From S5-327 sp965116015 (lineage in GTDB: Bacteria; Chloroflexota; Dehalococcoidia; Lucifugimonadales; Australimonadaceae): a stretch of 64,000 bases of DNA. The notes beneath the pieces are model-generated. The model did not search any database. It was not told the origin of the DNA and saw nothing but the letters and a program-made list of their open reading frames with translations. Each line of letters starts with the position of its first letter. Position 1 is the first letter of the stretch. Both the position numbers and the translations under genes were made by a program. Shown here piece by piece: positions 25,440-33,758 of this stretch. Location of the stretch: assembly GCA_965116015.1 (NCBI GenBank), contig OZ220477.1, positions 930,001 to 994,000 on the forward strand, read 5' to 3'.

Positions 25440-27614
25440 ATGACGATGAGGGTGGTTGGCAAACGCGCTCCCCGGATCGAGGGGAGGGAGAAGGTGAGCG
25501 GGGGCCTGCGGTACGCCGCGGATATGGAGTTGGAGGGCTGCTTGTGGGGGCGAGCGCTTCGCAGTCCTTACGCGCATGCGCGCATCGTCCGCATCGATAC
25601 GAGCGCGGCTGAGCGCGCTCCTGGGGTGCGGGCGGTTGTGACGGGGGCGGAGCATCCGTACTGGATCGGGCGAATGATGAGGGATCTGCCGGTTCTGGCG
25701 GTTGGGAAAGTGCGGTTCATCGGAGAGCGCGTGGCGGCCGTGGCGGCGGATTCTCCGGATGCGGCGTCCGCGGCTCTCGAACTGATCCGGGTGGAGTATG
25801 AGGAGTTGGAGCCTGTGTTCGATCTGGATGCGGCGCTGACGCCAGGGTCGCCGCTGGTGCACGAGGATCCGACGCAGTATGCGGGGGCGTTCGCGCATCC
25901 GGAGCGGCCGGATCTGCCGAACGTTTGCTCGTACGGGCGGTGGACGCACGGGGATGCGGAAACTGCGCTGGCGGAGTCTGATCGTGTAATCGAGGGCGTT
26001 TACGCTACGCAGAAGGAACACCACGCGTATATGGAGACGCACGCATGCGCGGTGTCGGCGCATCCGGACGGGACGGCGGACGTGTGGGCGTCGAACAAGA
26101 GTCCGCACCTGTTGCGTGGGCAGCTGGCGGCGTGCTTCGGGGTGGAGCCCGGAACGATTCGGGTTCATCCGATGGCTGTGGGCGGGGATTTCGGGGGGAA
26201 GGGTTCGCCGATGGATACGCCGGTGGCGTATCTGCTGTCGCGTGAGACGGGGCGTCCGGTGAAGATAGTGATGTCGTATCGGGAGGAGCTGCTGGCGGCG
26301 AACAGCCGGCATCCGTCGGTAATCACGGTTCGAACGGGGATCGCGGAGGATGGGTCGCTCACGGGGTTGCAGGTGAGGGCAAGGTTCGACAGCGGGGCGT
26401 ACGGGGCGTTCAAGCCGGCGCCGAACGTTAATCTGCACGGGATGGAGCAGGCGGGAAGCTGCTACCGGTTCACGGCTCTGGACGTGGAGAGCGTTATCGG
26501 GTACACGAACACGATGCCGTCCGGGCATATGAGGTCGCCTGGGGGGCCGCAGATCAATTTTGCGGTGGAGTCGCACCTGAATGTCGTGGCGGCGGAGCTG
26601 GGGGTGGACGCTGCGGAGTTCCGGCGCCGGAATCTGCTGCGTCCTGGAGATATAGCGCCGAACGGTGAGCGTTGGGGGACGATTCGGGCGGTGGAGGCGC
26701 TGGATGCGGCGTTGGAGCGCATTGGGTGGAACCGTCCCAAGCCTGCATACACGGGCCGGGGGATCGCGATGTATGAGCGCGGGCCTATCGGCGGCGATTC
26801 GAGCTGCAGGCTGACGCTGCGTGGGGACGGGACGCTCACGCTGCATGTGCCGATTGCGGATCCGGGACAGGGGGCGTACACGGCGATGCAGCAGGTTATC
26901 GCGGAGGAGTTCGGGATTGCTCTGTCGGATATCGCGGTGGTTGCGGCGCCAACTGATGAGTTGCCGTTCGATCTTGGAGTGTCGGGAAGCCGTGTTACGT
27001 TCGCGCTGGGGTTAACGGCGCAGGAGGCGGTTAGCGGACTCCGGGCGCAGCTGCGGGAGGCTGCTGGGGATGCGCCGTTCGAGGAGGCGGCGGCGGAGCT
27101 GTGCAGGGCGAACGGCGGGGAGGTTTCGGTGTCTGTCTACAAGAAGATCCCGCTCTTTCCAGACCCGCCGACGACGGAGTTCACGGCGCAGGCCGCTGAG
27201 GCGTCGGTGGATCCAGAGACAGGCAGGATTACGGCGCTTCGAATCGTGAGCGCGCACGACGTGGGGACGATTATCAATCCTGAGGGTCACCGTGGGCAGA
27301 TACTTGGCGGGGCGATTCAGGGGCTGGGGATGGCGGTGATGGAGGAGCACTCGATTGAGAACGGGCTCCCGGCGGCGCTGAATCTGGCGGACTACAAGAT
27401 GCCGAACATTCAGGATGTTCCGCCGTTCGAGGTTGTGCTGCTGCCGCGCGACGAGGGGCCAGGGCCGTTCAACGCAGGCGCGATTGCGGAGTCGGGGAAT
27501 GTGCCGACGGCGTCGGCGATCGCGAATGCGGTGCACGACGCGATCGGGGCGCCGGTGAGGTCGCTGCCGATCACTGCGGAGCGGGCGCTCCGTATGCTGC
27601 GCGAGAGGGCGTAG
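25440..27614 (+). CDS. Molybdenum-hydroxylase large subunit (xanthine dehydrogenase family), stand-alone
   Basis: 724 aa. Ald_Xan_dh_C domain at the N-terminus (KVSGGLRYAADM to about residue 110), then the MoCo-binding domain. Recognisable parts are GGDFGGKGSPMDTPVAYLLS, the cofactor loop HMRSPGGPQINFAVE, and ADPGQGAYTAMQQVIAEEF. The active-site loop is not the AYRCSFR of form I CO dehydrogenase, so CO oxidation is unlikely. No FAD or 2Fe-2S subunit gene is adjacent. Partner subunits may be encoded elsewhere. The ATG lies downstream of a GAGG-type site. Confidence 0.85.
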   Translation: MTMRVVGKRAPRIEGREKVSGGLRYAADMELEGCLWGRALRSPYAHARIVRIDTSAAERAPGVRAVVTGAEHPYWIGRMMRDLPVLAVGKVRFIGERVAAVAADSPDAASAALELIRVEYEELEPVFDLDAALTPGSPLVHEDPTQYAGAFAHPERPDLPNVCSYGRWTHGDAETALAESDRVIEGVYATQKEHHAYMETHACAVSAHPDGTADVWASNKSPHLLRGQLAACFGVEPGTIRVHPMAVGGDFGGKGSPMDTPVAYLLSRETGRPVKIVMSYREELLAANSRHPSVITVRTGIAEDGSLTGLQVRARFDSGAYGAFKPAPNVNLHGMEQAGSCYRFTALDVESVIGYTNTMPSGHMRSPGGPQINFAVESHLNVVAAELGVDAAEFRRRNLLRPGDIAPNGERWGTIRAVEALDAALERIGWNRPKPAYTGRGIAMYERGPIGGDSSCRLTLRGDGTLTLHVPIADPGQGAYTAMQQVIAEEFGIALSDIAVVAAPTDELPFDLGVSGSRVTFALGLTAQEAVSGLRAQLREAAGDAPFEEAAAELCRANGGEVSVSVYKKIPLFPDPPTTEFTAQAAEASVDPETGRITALRIVSAHDVGTIINPEGHRGQILGGAIQGLGMAVMEEHSIENGLPAALNLADYKMPNIQDVPPFEVVLLPRDEGPGPFNAGAIAESGNVPTASAIANAVHDAIGAPVRSLPITAERALRMLRERA

Positions 27615-27699
27615 CGCGAGGCGGAGCGTCTGGCAGGGGGCAAGACAGGTGGAAGTTCGAGGGGGAGAGAGCAGCGCATACACGCGAGGAGGCGCGGGA

Positions 27700-28551
27700 A
27701 TGGCAAGCGGAGCGTTGGAGGGCAAGACGGTTATCGTGACGGGGGCTGGATCGCCGATCGGGATGGGGCGGGAGATGTCTATCGCGCTGGCGTCGGCGGG
27801 GGCGAACGTGGCGATGATGGACATCGACGAGGGGTCGCTGGAATCGAGCGCGAACGATGTTCGGGAAGCAGGCGGGGATGAGCGCGTGCTGGCGCTGCTG
27901 GGGGACGTTACGAGTTACGCGGACGCGCAGCGCGTGGTGGAGGCGGCTCTGGATCGATTCGGGGGGCTGCACGCGCTGGTGAACAATGCGGGAACGAATC
28001 AGCGGAATGTGGGGCTGAGCGATTCGCTGATGGAGCCGTGGTGGGAGGTGCGGCCGGAGGCGTGGAGCCGCGTGGTGGCGGTGAATTTCAGCGGGGCGTT
28101 CTTTATGGCGCATGCGGCGGCGCGTCCAATGCTGGAGCAGGGATGGGGGAGGATTATCGGGGTAACGACGAGCCTGGATACGATGATTCGCATCAATATG
28201 TCTCCGTACGGGCCGTCGAAGGCGGGTCATGAGGCGCTGGCGGCGACGATGGCGACGGAGTTGGAGGGAACGGGGGTTACTTCGAACGTGCTCGTGCCGG
28301 GAGGGCCGGTGAATACGAATCTGTTGCCGCCCGATTCGCCGTTCGACCGGGAGAAGTTGATTCAGCCGGATGTGATGCGCAAGCCGGTGGTGTGGCTGGC
28401 GTCCGAGGAGTCGGACGGGGTCAATGGGCGGCGGTTCATCGCGTACAACTGGGACGAGTCGTTGCCGTTGGCGCAGCGACTTGAGAAGGCGGGGTCGCCG
28501 GCGGCGTGGCCACAGTTGGGAGGTCAGGCGATCTACCCTGCGCAAGGGTAG
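27700..28551 (+). CDS. Short-chain dehydrogenase/reductase
   Basis: 283 aa. NAD(P)-binding motif TGAGSPIGMG near residue 15, NNAG near 95, catalytic Ser in GVTTSLDT, and the YxxxK pair in YGPSKAG. Classical SDR fold. Start ATG 27700 has GAGGAGGCG a few bases upstream. It follows the Mo-hydroxylase by 85 bases and may act on the same substrate chain. The substrate is not predictable. Confidence 0.88.
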   Translation: MASGALEGKTVIVTGAGSPIGMGREMSIALASAGANVAMMDIDEGSLESSANDVREAGGDERVLALLGDVTSYADAQRVVEAALDRFGGLHALVNNAGTNQRNVGLSDSLMEPWWEVRPEAWSRVVAVNFSGAFFMAHAAARPMLEQGWGRIIGVTTSLDTMIRINMSPYGPSKAGHEALAATMATELEGTGVTSNVLVPGGPVNTNLLPPDSPFDREKLIQPDVMRKPVVWLASEESDGVNGRRFIAYNWDESLPLAQRLEKAGSPAAWPQLGGQAIYPAQG

Positions 28552-28730
28552 CGGTTGAGCCGCCGAACGGGCGCGGCAGGCGACGTCCGGAGGCGGGGCG
28601 GCGAGCCTGCCTGCTGAGCCGTTCCGCTCCCCTGCCCTCTCCCCTGCCCTCTCTCAAGCGCCATTCTCCATTGCCGCAAGGCCGCAAGCGGTCAGACCTG
28701 TCGCTGCGGACGCTCGGCTTGGCGTTCGGC

Positions 28731-29572
28731 TTAAGGCGCTGGCTTCCATGTGACGATGGCCTGCCTCCGTGGGGCTACGCCACGGACGACTACGCCGTGG
28801 GGAGTTTCTTCCAGCAGCTCGTCGGCGGCTGCGCGGAGGCGTTCGTCGGCCTCGGCGCCTTCGCTCACGCCCAGCCGCAGCCGCAACTGCTCGAGGGCGG
28901 CGATGCGGTCGGAGTCCAGCACAGAGGCTTCGGGAGGGAGCATTGCGATGTCCGGGAAGATGTCCATCGACCAGAGCAGCTCGAGCACGTTCGGGAGCGC
29001 CGGAAGGGGGGTGGGGGCTGAGCCGTACACGCGCTCGTAGAAGGGAATCTCCAAGGCTCCGGGGGATTCCATCATTTCGAGGAGAGCTACGCGGTCTCGG
29101 GCGTGCTCCTGCATCTTGAGGATGAACGGGACGGCGTCTGGCACGTGGTGCAGGACAGCGAGCAGAGCGCGAGATCCGCCGAGGGCGCCTCCGCGTTTTC
29201 CCAGGACTCGTTGACGACGGCGATGTTGGGGATTCCGGCTTCGGCTGCGCGAGCTTTGAGCGTCTCTACGGAGTCTGCTGACGGCTCGACGACGGTGACG
29301 CTTCGGGCGCGGGAGGCGAGGGGGAGCGCGAAGCGTCCAGCTCCTCCGCCGATGTCGAGGACGTCGGAGTCGGGGCCGAGGATGGCGTAGAGGCTGTTGA
29401 GGGCAGGGTCGTCGGCGCGGCGAGGGTCCAGCGGTCTGTTGGCGCGCCCGAATCGGGCGTGTGCGCCGTGGCCGTGGCCATGGTTATGGCCGCTTCCACC
29501 GCCGCGCAGGGCGCGGGATTCGCGTTCGTTGGCCTCGATCTGGTCTCGCCAGGCGTCGCGCACTGTGTTCAC
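28731..29572 (-). pseudogene. SAM-dependent methyltransferase, interrupted by a one-base frameshift
   Basis: Two frames together make one class I methyltransferase of about 280 residues. The 5' part (29572 down to about 29155) carries the SAM motif VLDIGGGAGRFALPLASR and VTVVEPSADS. It fails after ADLALCSL. The 3' part (from about 29150) resumes with VLHHVPDAVPFILKM, exactly where motif continuity requires it. One missing base near 29150-29165 explains the break. The 5' part also has a His/Gly-rich segment (GHNHGHGHGAH, near residue 28). Sequencing error is as likely as real decay. A TATACT -10 and a GGGAGG site lie upstream of the start. Confidence 0.75.
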
Positions 29573-29629
29573 GGACAGAGCCTCCCAGAGTCAGCACGTA
29601 TCTTGGGCACAGTATACGACTGCGCGACT

Positions 29630-29717
29630 TCCGCTCCCCCAAGCGCGCGGCTGTTGAGGCGCCGACGTCCTTCAGCAGCGAAGCGCAACGTCCGCTCCCT
29701 CAAGCGCGCGGCTGTTG
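29630..29717. repeat. Pair of 27-bp direct repeats
   Basis: Copies at 29630-29656 and 29691-29717 differ at one base and are 61 bases apart. They lie in the intergenic space between the methyltransferase start and yihY. No array beyond two copies is present, so this is not CRISPR. Confidence 0.7.
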
Positions 29718-29825
29718 GGGGTTCTGCGGTAGGGCGCTGTGTCCGCTGGGCGGCTCAGGGAGCGAGGGGAGGCAGGAGCGGGTAGAGCGTTGTTCCTGGG
29801 ATGCATAGACTGTCGGGGCGCCAGC

Positions 29826-29831
29826 TACACT
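29826..29831 (+). promoter_or_regulatory. -10 element for the YihY gene, leaderless layout
   Basis: TACACT at 29826-29831 ends 6 bases before the ATG at 29838. No Shine-Dalgarno sequence precedes the ATG, and no good -35 is visible. Confidence 0.4.
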
Positions 29832-29837
29832 ACGTCT

Positions 29838-30743
29838 ATGCCGATGCCTCCGTTTCTTTCCGAGTGGATCAAGCGTCTGCGAAGCGTTCCCGCCTTTGAG
29901 TTGTGCTATCGCACGTTCAAGGAGACTCAGGCCGACGATGTGACGCATATGGCCGCCGGCGTCGCCTACTACGCCATCCTCTCTCTCTTCCCGCTCGCGC
30001 TTGGCGTTATGGCGATCTTCACGCCGCTGCTGGAGTCGGACAATGTCCAGAACGAGGCGCTGAGCTTTGCGGAGAATTACTTGCCGGGGTCGACAGAGGC
30101 GCTGAGCACGAATCTTGCGCTTGCGGCAGGGGCGCGCGGGGCGCAAGGAGCGCTGAGCGTGCTTGGGTTGCTGTGGACGGCCAGCGCGCTGTTCGGCGCC
30201 GTTAGCCGGGCGGTCAACCGCGCGTGGGACGTGCACCACGATCGCCCGTTCTACATCGCGAAGGCGCGGCACATCTTTATGGCGATGGCGGTTGGATTTC
30301 TGTTTTTTTCGTCGGTGACGATTACGTCGACGCTCCAGTTCCTGAACGTTGTCTACCTGCCGGTGATCGGGGAGACGGAGCTGGTGAGCGCGTGGGCGGC
30401 GCAGGCGCTAGCGCGACTGTTGCCGTTCATATCCAGCCTTGGGATCTTCCTGCTCGTCTTCAAGTATGTGCCGAACACGAAGACGTACTGGCGGTACGTG
30501 TGGCCGGGCGCGGTTCTGACGGGGCTGGCGTTCGAGATCAGCAAGAGCTTGTTCGTTTTCTACGTGGCGACGATAGCGGACTACGGGAGGGTGTACGGCC
30601 CTCTGGGAGCAGTCGTCGTGCTGCAGGTGTGGGTGTATGTTTCGGCTCTGCTTCTGATAGTCGGCGCGGAGTTCACGTCGGAGTACGGTCGTATGGCGGC
30701 AGGAGTCGAACGCGGAAGGACGATCGCCTCCGCGCGCCGGTGA
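29838..30743 (+). CDS. YihY/UPF0761 (BrkB-type) membrane protein
   Basis: 301 aa with about six transmembrane segments. The cytoplasmic N-terminus leads to DVTHMAAGVAYYAILSLFPL, characteristic of the YihY/BrkB family. Further family features include RAVNRAWDV and a C-terminal PLGAVVVLQVWVYVSALLL. Function is uncertain (once called ribonuclease BN in error). Start ATG 29838 fits the hydrophilic N-terminus. An open frame back to 29739 has no homology. Confidence 0.9.
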   Translation: MPMPPFLSEWIKRLRSVPAFELCYRTFKETQADDVTHMAAGVAYYAILSLFPLALGVMAIFTPLLESDNVQNEALSFAENYLPGSTEALSTNLALAAGARGAQGALSVLGLLWTASALFGAVSRAVNRAWDVHHDRPFYIAKARHIFMAMAVGFLFFSSVTITSTLQFLNVVYLPVIGETELVSAWAAQALARLLPFISSLGIFLLVFKYVPNTKTYWRYVWPGAVLTGLAFEISKSLFVFYVATIADYGRVYGPLGAVVVLQVWVYVSALLLIVGAEFTSEYGRMAAGVERGRTIASARR

Positions 30744-30871
30744 GGACGCCCGTGCGCGGGGCGGGCTGCGAGTTCCTGCTTCGCGGGAGCGTCGGGGGAT
30801 GGGGCGGGAGGGATGGAACGGGGGAGTCTAGCGTTCGCGTGGTTTGTCCACGCGGGAGGCTCTCCGCGGTG

Positions 30872-30877
30872 TAGACT
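30872..30877 (+). promoter_or_regulatory. -10 element for the MetE-like gene, leaderless layout
   Basis: TAGACT at 30872-30877, then 6 bases, then ATG at 30884. No -35 at the standard distance and no Shine-Dalgarno sequence. Confidence 0.4.
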
Positions 30878-30883
30878 CGCGCT

Positions 30884-31996
30884 ATGGCGCGTCTGCCTCA
30901 CGCCGATGTAGTCGGAAGCATGATCAGGCCTCGGGCGCTGCTGGAGGCGCGCGAGGAGCTAGCCGCGGGACGCACAACCGCCGCCGCGTTCAAGCGCATC
31001 GAGGACTGCGCTGTCGACGATGCTGTGGCGGCGCAGGAGCAGGCCGGGCTCGGCATCGTTACGGACGGCGAGATGCGGCGGCTGTCGTTTCAGAGTCAGT
31101 TGCCGGAGGCGGTGGAGGGTTTCGGCGAGTTCAGCCTCGACGCGTTTCTGTGGGGCGATTGGCGCGGCGATGCGGACGCGGGCGATCTGCGCGTGGAGCG
31201 CCCGGCGACGCTCGGCGTGGCGGACCGGCTGCGCCTGAGGCGCCGCCTTGCGACGGAGGAGTTCGTGTATCTGCGCAGCCGCACGGGCCGCATCGGCAAG
31301 GTTACGCTGCCGAGCCCGAGTCTGTTCGCCAATTTCTGGTCTCCGGCGAAATCCGCCGAGGCGTACCCGACCCTCGACGCGTTCCTTGCGGATGTGGCGC
31401 AGATTCTGCGGGAGGAGGTTGCCGAGCTTGCGAGGCTGGGGGCGGAGTATGTGCAGCTCGACGCGCCGCACTATCCGCTGATGCTCGATCCTGCCTGGGC
31501 AGCGTTCTACGCTGCGCGCGGCTGGACGGCGCAGGGGTGGGTCGAGCAGGGTGTGGAGCTCGATAATGCGGTGATGGAGGGCTTCTCTGGGGTGACGTTC
31601 GCCTTTCATCTCTGACGCGGGAATCAGGGCAGCCGTTGGCTGACTGAGGGCGGGTACGAGCGTTTGGCGGAGCCGGCGCTGCGCGGCGTGCGCGCCCAAC
31701 GCTTGATGCTGGAATACGACGATGCCCGCTCGGGGTCGTTCGATCCGCTGCGCGATGTTCCGGACGACAAGGAGGTTGTGCTGGGGCTTGTTACAACGAA
31801 GTCGCCACGCAAGGAGCCGGTTGCGGAGCTGGCGGCGCGGGTGCGGGAGGCTGCGGAGCGCTTTCCTCTGGAGCAGCTTGGAATCAGCACGCAGTGCGGG
31901 TTCGGGACGTCGGTTGTGGGGAATCGTCTGACGATCGAGGAGCAGAACGCCAAGCTTCGCGTGGTCGCGGAGACTGCCGGCGAGGTTTGGGGATAG
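30884..31996 (+). CDS. MetE-like cobalamin-independent methyltransferase domain protein with an in-frame TGA at the zinc-ligand Cys
   Basis: The frame runs 30884-31996 with a single internal TGA at 31613-31615 (residue 244 of 370 if read through). The N-terminal part has LPHADVVGSMIRP and IVTDGEMRRLSFQ. In the MetE C-terminal domain zinc is held by His, Cys, Glu and Cys. Here VTFAFHL-TGA-RGNQGS aligns the TGA to the first Cys of the HxC pair. The remaining ligands are intact downstream, as Glu in LMLEYDD and Cys in STQCGFGT. It could be selenocysteine, a nonsense mutation or a TGC-to-TGA read error. If TGA is a stop, the product is a 243-aa fragment lacking the rest of the site. Homologues transfer methyl groups to thiols or act on unknown acceptors. 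Confidence 0.8.
31613..31647 (+). promoter_or_regulatory. TGA codon followed by a SECIS-like hairpin (candidate)
   Basis: After the TGA (31613-31615) the mRNA can fold as TCAG (31624-31627) with CTGA (31644-31647). Inside it is CAGCC (31630-31634) with GGCTG (31638-31642), closing a GTT loop at 31635-31637. A GG/A internal bulge separates the two stems. The loop begins with G and lies 19 bases after the TGA, within the published bacterial SECIS spacing as I recall it. Candidate only, since short GC hairpins arise by chance in GC-rich DNA. Confidence 0.35.
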
Positions 31997-32076
31997 CGGA
32001 CGGCCGCTCTCGCGGGGAGGAGGGCGCTCCGGCAGCAGGAGCAAGCTCCGGCAAGAGACTGTGGCGCGCGTTGAGC

Positions 32077-32164
32077 GCTCTCCCCTCGCAGGCGACGGAG
32101 AGTGCGGGGCAGTCTAGGGGGGCGCGGGTAGTCTAGGCTCTCCCCTCGCAGGCGACGGAGAGTG
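32077..32164. repeat. Pair of 28-bp direct repeats, each with internal dyad
   Basis: Identical copies at 32077-32104 and 32137-32164, a 60-base period. Each begins GCTCTCCCC and contains CTCTCC...GGAGAG, able to form a hairpin. They lie just upstream of the zinc-ribbon protein gene. Two copies only. They could be regulator sites or a duplicated intergenic element. Confidence 0.75.
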
Positions 32165-32267
32165 TAGGCTGTCCACCAGGCGGGGGAATCTCGGCGCTTC
32201 CGTCGCAGGGCGGGGAGAGAAAGGGCTGCGGGCTGGGGAGCCTTGTAGTTACAGGAGGAGGTGGCGC

Positions 32268-33383
32268 ATGGGCAGCTGCAAGTATTGCGGAGAGGACGCT
32301 GGATGGCTGAGGGGCAAGCATGGGGCGTGCCAGCGGAAGCACAATGAGGGATGGGGGCGGATGGTCGCTATCGCGGCGGAGAGCGCCCGCGCAGCAAGCT
32401 TCGATGTCGAGTTCCTGCGCGAGCGGCTGAGAGCGGTCGGCGATCAGGCGTTCGTGCCTGCCGACCGGGTGGACGCGGCGATCGCCGCAGGGTGGGGGGA
32501 CGCTGTGTCCGCAAGCCTGGCGGACGGAGTGCTGACGCGCCAGGAGGAGTCGCGTCTGCGGGAGTTTCGCGACGAGTTCGCGCTCCGGGGGGAGGCCATA
32601 GCGAAGGGGGAGGCGCGCTTGGCCGACGCTGTCCGGGACCGGCTCGCGCTCCAGGCTAAGGAGACGGCTCGGGGGGGCAAGGCTGGGGGCTCTCCGGAGG
32701 AGCTGTCTGCGCTGCTGGCTGAGTCCGGGTTGCCGCTTCGGGATCAGCGCGCGCTGCTTGTCGGGGGGTTCCAGGCTGCGGTGGAGGAGATTCTCGAGGA
32801 TCGGATGCTGTCGGTTGATGAGGAGGGGGCGATCCTGCGCTACGTGAGTTATTTCAAGTTCACTCAGGCTGAGCGCGAGGCGAACGGCAGCTACCACAAT
32901 CTTGCGAAGGGGGCGATTCTGCGCGAGGTCGTCGAGGGGATCGTGCCGACCCGTATGCGTTCGGAGGGGGGCACGCCGTTCAATCTTATGAAGTCCGAGA
33001 AGCTTGTGTGGATGATCGACGATGTGGACTATTACGAGACTCGCGTACGGCGCATCCGTCAGGGGACATCGCACGGTCTGAGCATCCGGGTCGCGCGGGG
33101 GCTCTACTACCGCCCGGGGACATTTCGCAGCGAGGCTATCGAGCACGAGGAGACGATTCGCGCCGACACTGGCACGCTGGGGATCACCAGCAAGCACGTT
33201 TATTTCCACGGGGAGAGGAAGCGGTTCCGCGTCCGGTACAACAAAGTTGTGTCCTTCGAGCCCTACAGTGATGGTTTCGGGCTTATGCGCGATGCGCAGT
33301 CCGCCAAGCCTCAGGGGTTCCGCACTGGCGACGGTTGGTTCGTCTACAACCTCGTCGTGAATCTCGCGCAGATGCACGAATAG
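32268..33383 (+). CDS. Zinc-ribbon protein of unknown function
   Basis: 371 aa, not recognised as a whole. It begins with a small CxxC element (CKYCGEDAGWLRGKHGAC, two Cys pairs), typical of a zinc finger. A mid-section rich in Ala, Glu and Leu (residues ~40-200) is probably helical, with a passing resemblance to TerB-like all-helical modules. The C-terminal ~120 residues read as beta-rich, with ADTGTLGITSKHVYFHG and RVRYNKVVSFEPYSDG, reminiscent of PH-like lipid or peptide-binding domains. GGAGG lies just before the ATG. It is a free-standing gene with repeats upstream and tRNA-Ile downstream. Confidence 0.75.
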   Translation: MGSCKYCGEDAGWLRGKHGACQRKHNEGWGRMVAIAAESARAASFDVEFLRERLRAVGDQAFVPADRVDAAIAAGWGDAVSASLADGVLTRQEESRLREFRDEFALRGEAIAKGEARLADAVRDRLALQAKETARGGKAGGSPEELSALLAESGLPLRDQRALLVGGFQAAVEEILEDRMLSVDEEGAILRYVSYFKFTQAEREANGSYHNLAKGAILREVVEGIVPTRMRSEGGTPFNLMKSEKLVWMIDDVDYYETRVRRIRQGTSHGLSIRVARGLYYRPGTFRSEAIEHEETIRADTGTLGITSKHVYFHGERKRFRVRYNKVVSFEPYSDGFGLMRDAQSAKPQGFRTGDGWFVYNLVVNLAQMHE

Positions 33384-33601
33384 GCTCCGCAGGGGGTCCG
33401 GGCGCCGCCTGGTCCATCGTTCCGGCATTCGCTCCCGCATTCGCACACAGGCGGGAGGGTCGCGCATCGCCGTCGGCGCGCGTCTCGCTTCGTTATTCCT
33501 GTGCACGCGGGATAACGCGCCTAAGGGTTGTGGGGAGCGCAGGCGCCTCGCTTCGCGGGAATGACTCGCGGAGGGGATGCGGGGAACGGTGAACGATGTG
33601 G

Positions 33602-33678
33602 TGGTGGGCCGGGCAGGACTTGAACCCGCGACCAGGCGATTATGAGTCGCCCGCTCTAACCAACTGAGCTACCGGCCC
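33602..33678 (-). tRNA. tRNA-Ile2 (anticodon CAT, predicted lysidine-modified)
   Basis: 77 nt with encoded CCA (33602-33604). Acceptor GGGCCGG/CCGGCCC, D-arm GCTCAGTTGGTTAGAGC, anticodon stem GGCGA/TCGCC with loop CTCATAA, T-arm GTTCAAGTC. A CAT anticodon could be Met, but GCGACTCATAATCGC closely matches known tRNA-Ile2, whose C34 becomes lysidine and reads AUA. A tRNA-Met identity is the less likely alternative. Confidence 0.85.
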
Positions 33679-33758
33679 TGGGAGTCGAAGGCGCGGCGCT
33701 GTGGAGCGGCGCCTCATGCGGCATCAGCTCTGCGCGCCAGCGGAATCGATCCTGTGGT

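Noticed and set aside
32077..32164. Direct repeats considered as a CRISPR array
   Set aside because: Only two copies, no further units, and no cas genes.
33602..33678. tRNA-Met assignment
   Set aside because: Anticodon CAT fits Met, but the anticodon-arm sequence matches tRNA-Ile2 strongly.
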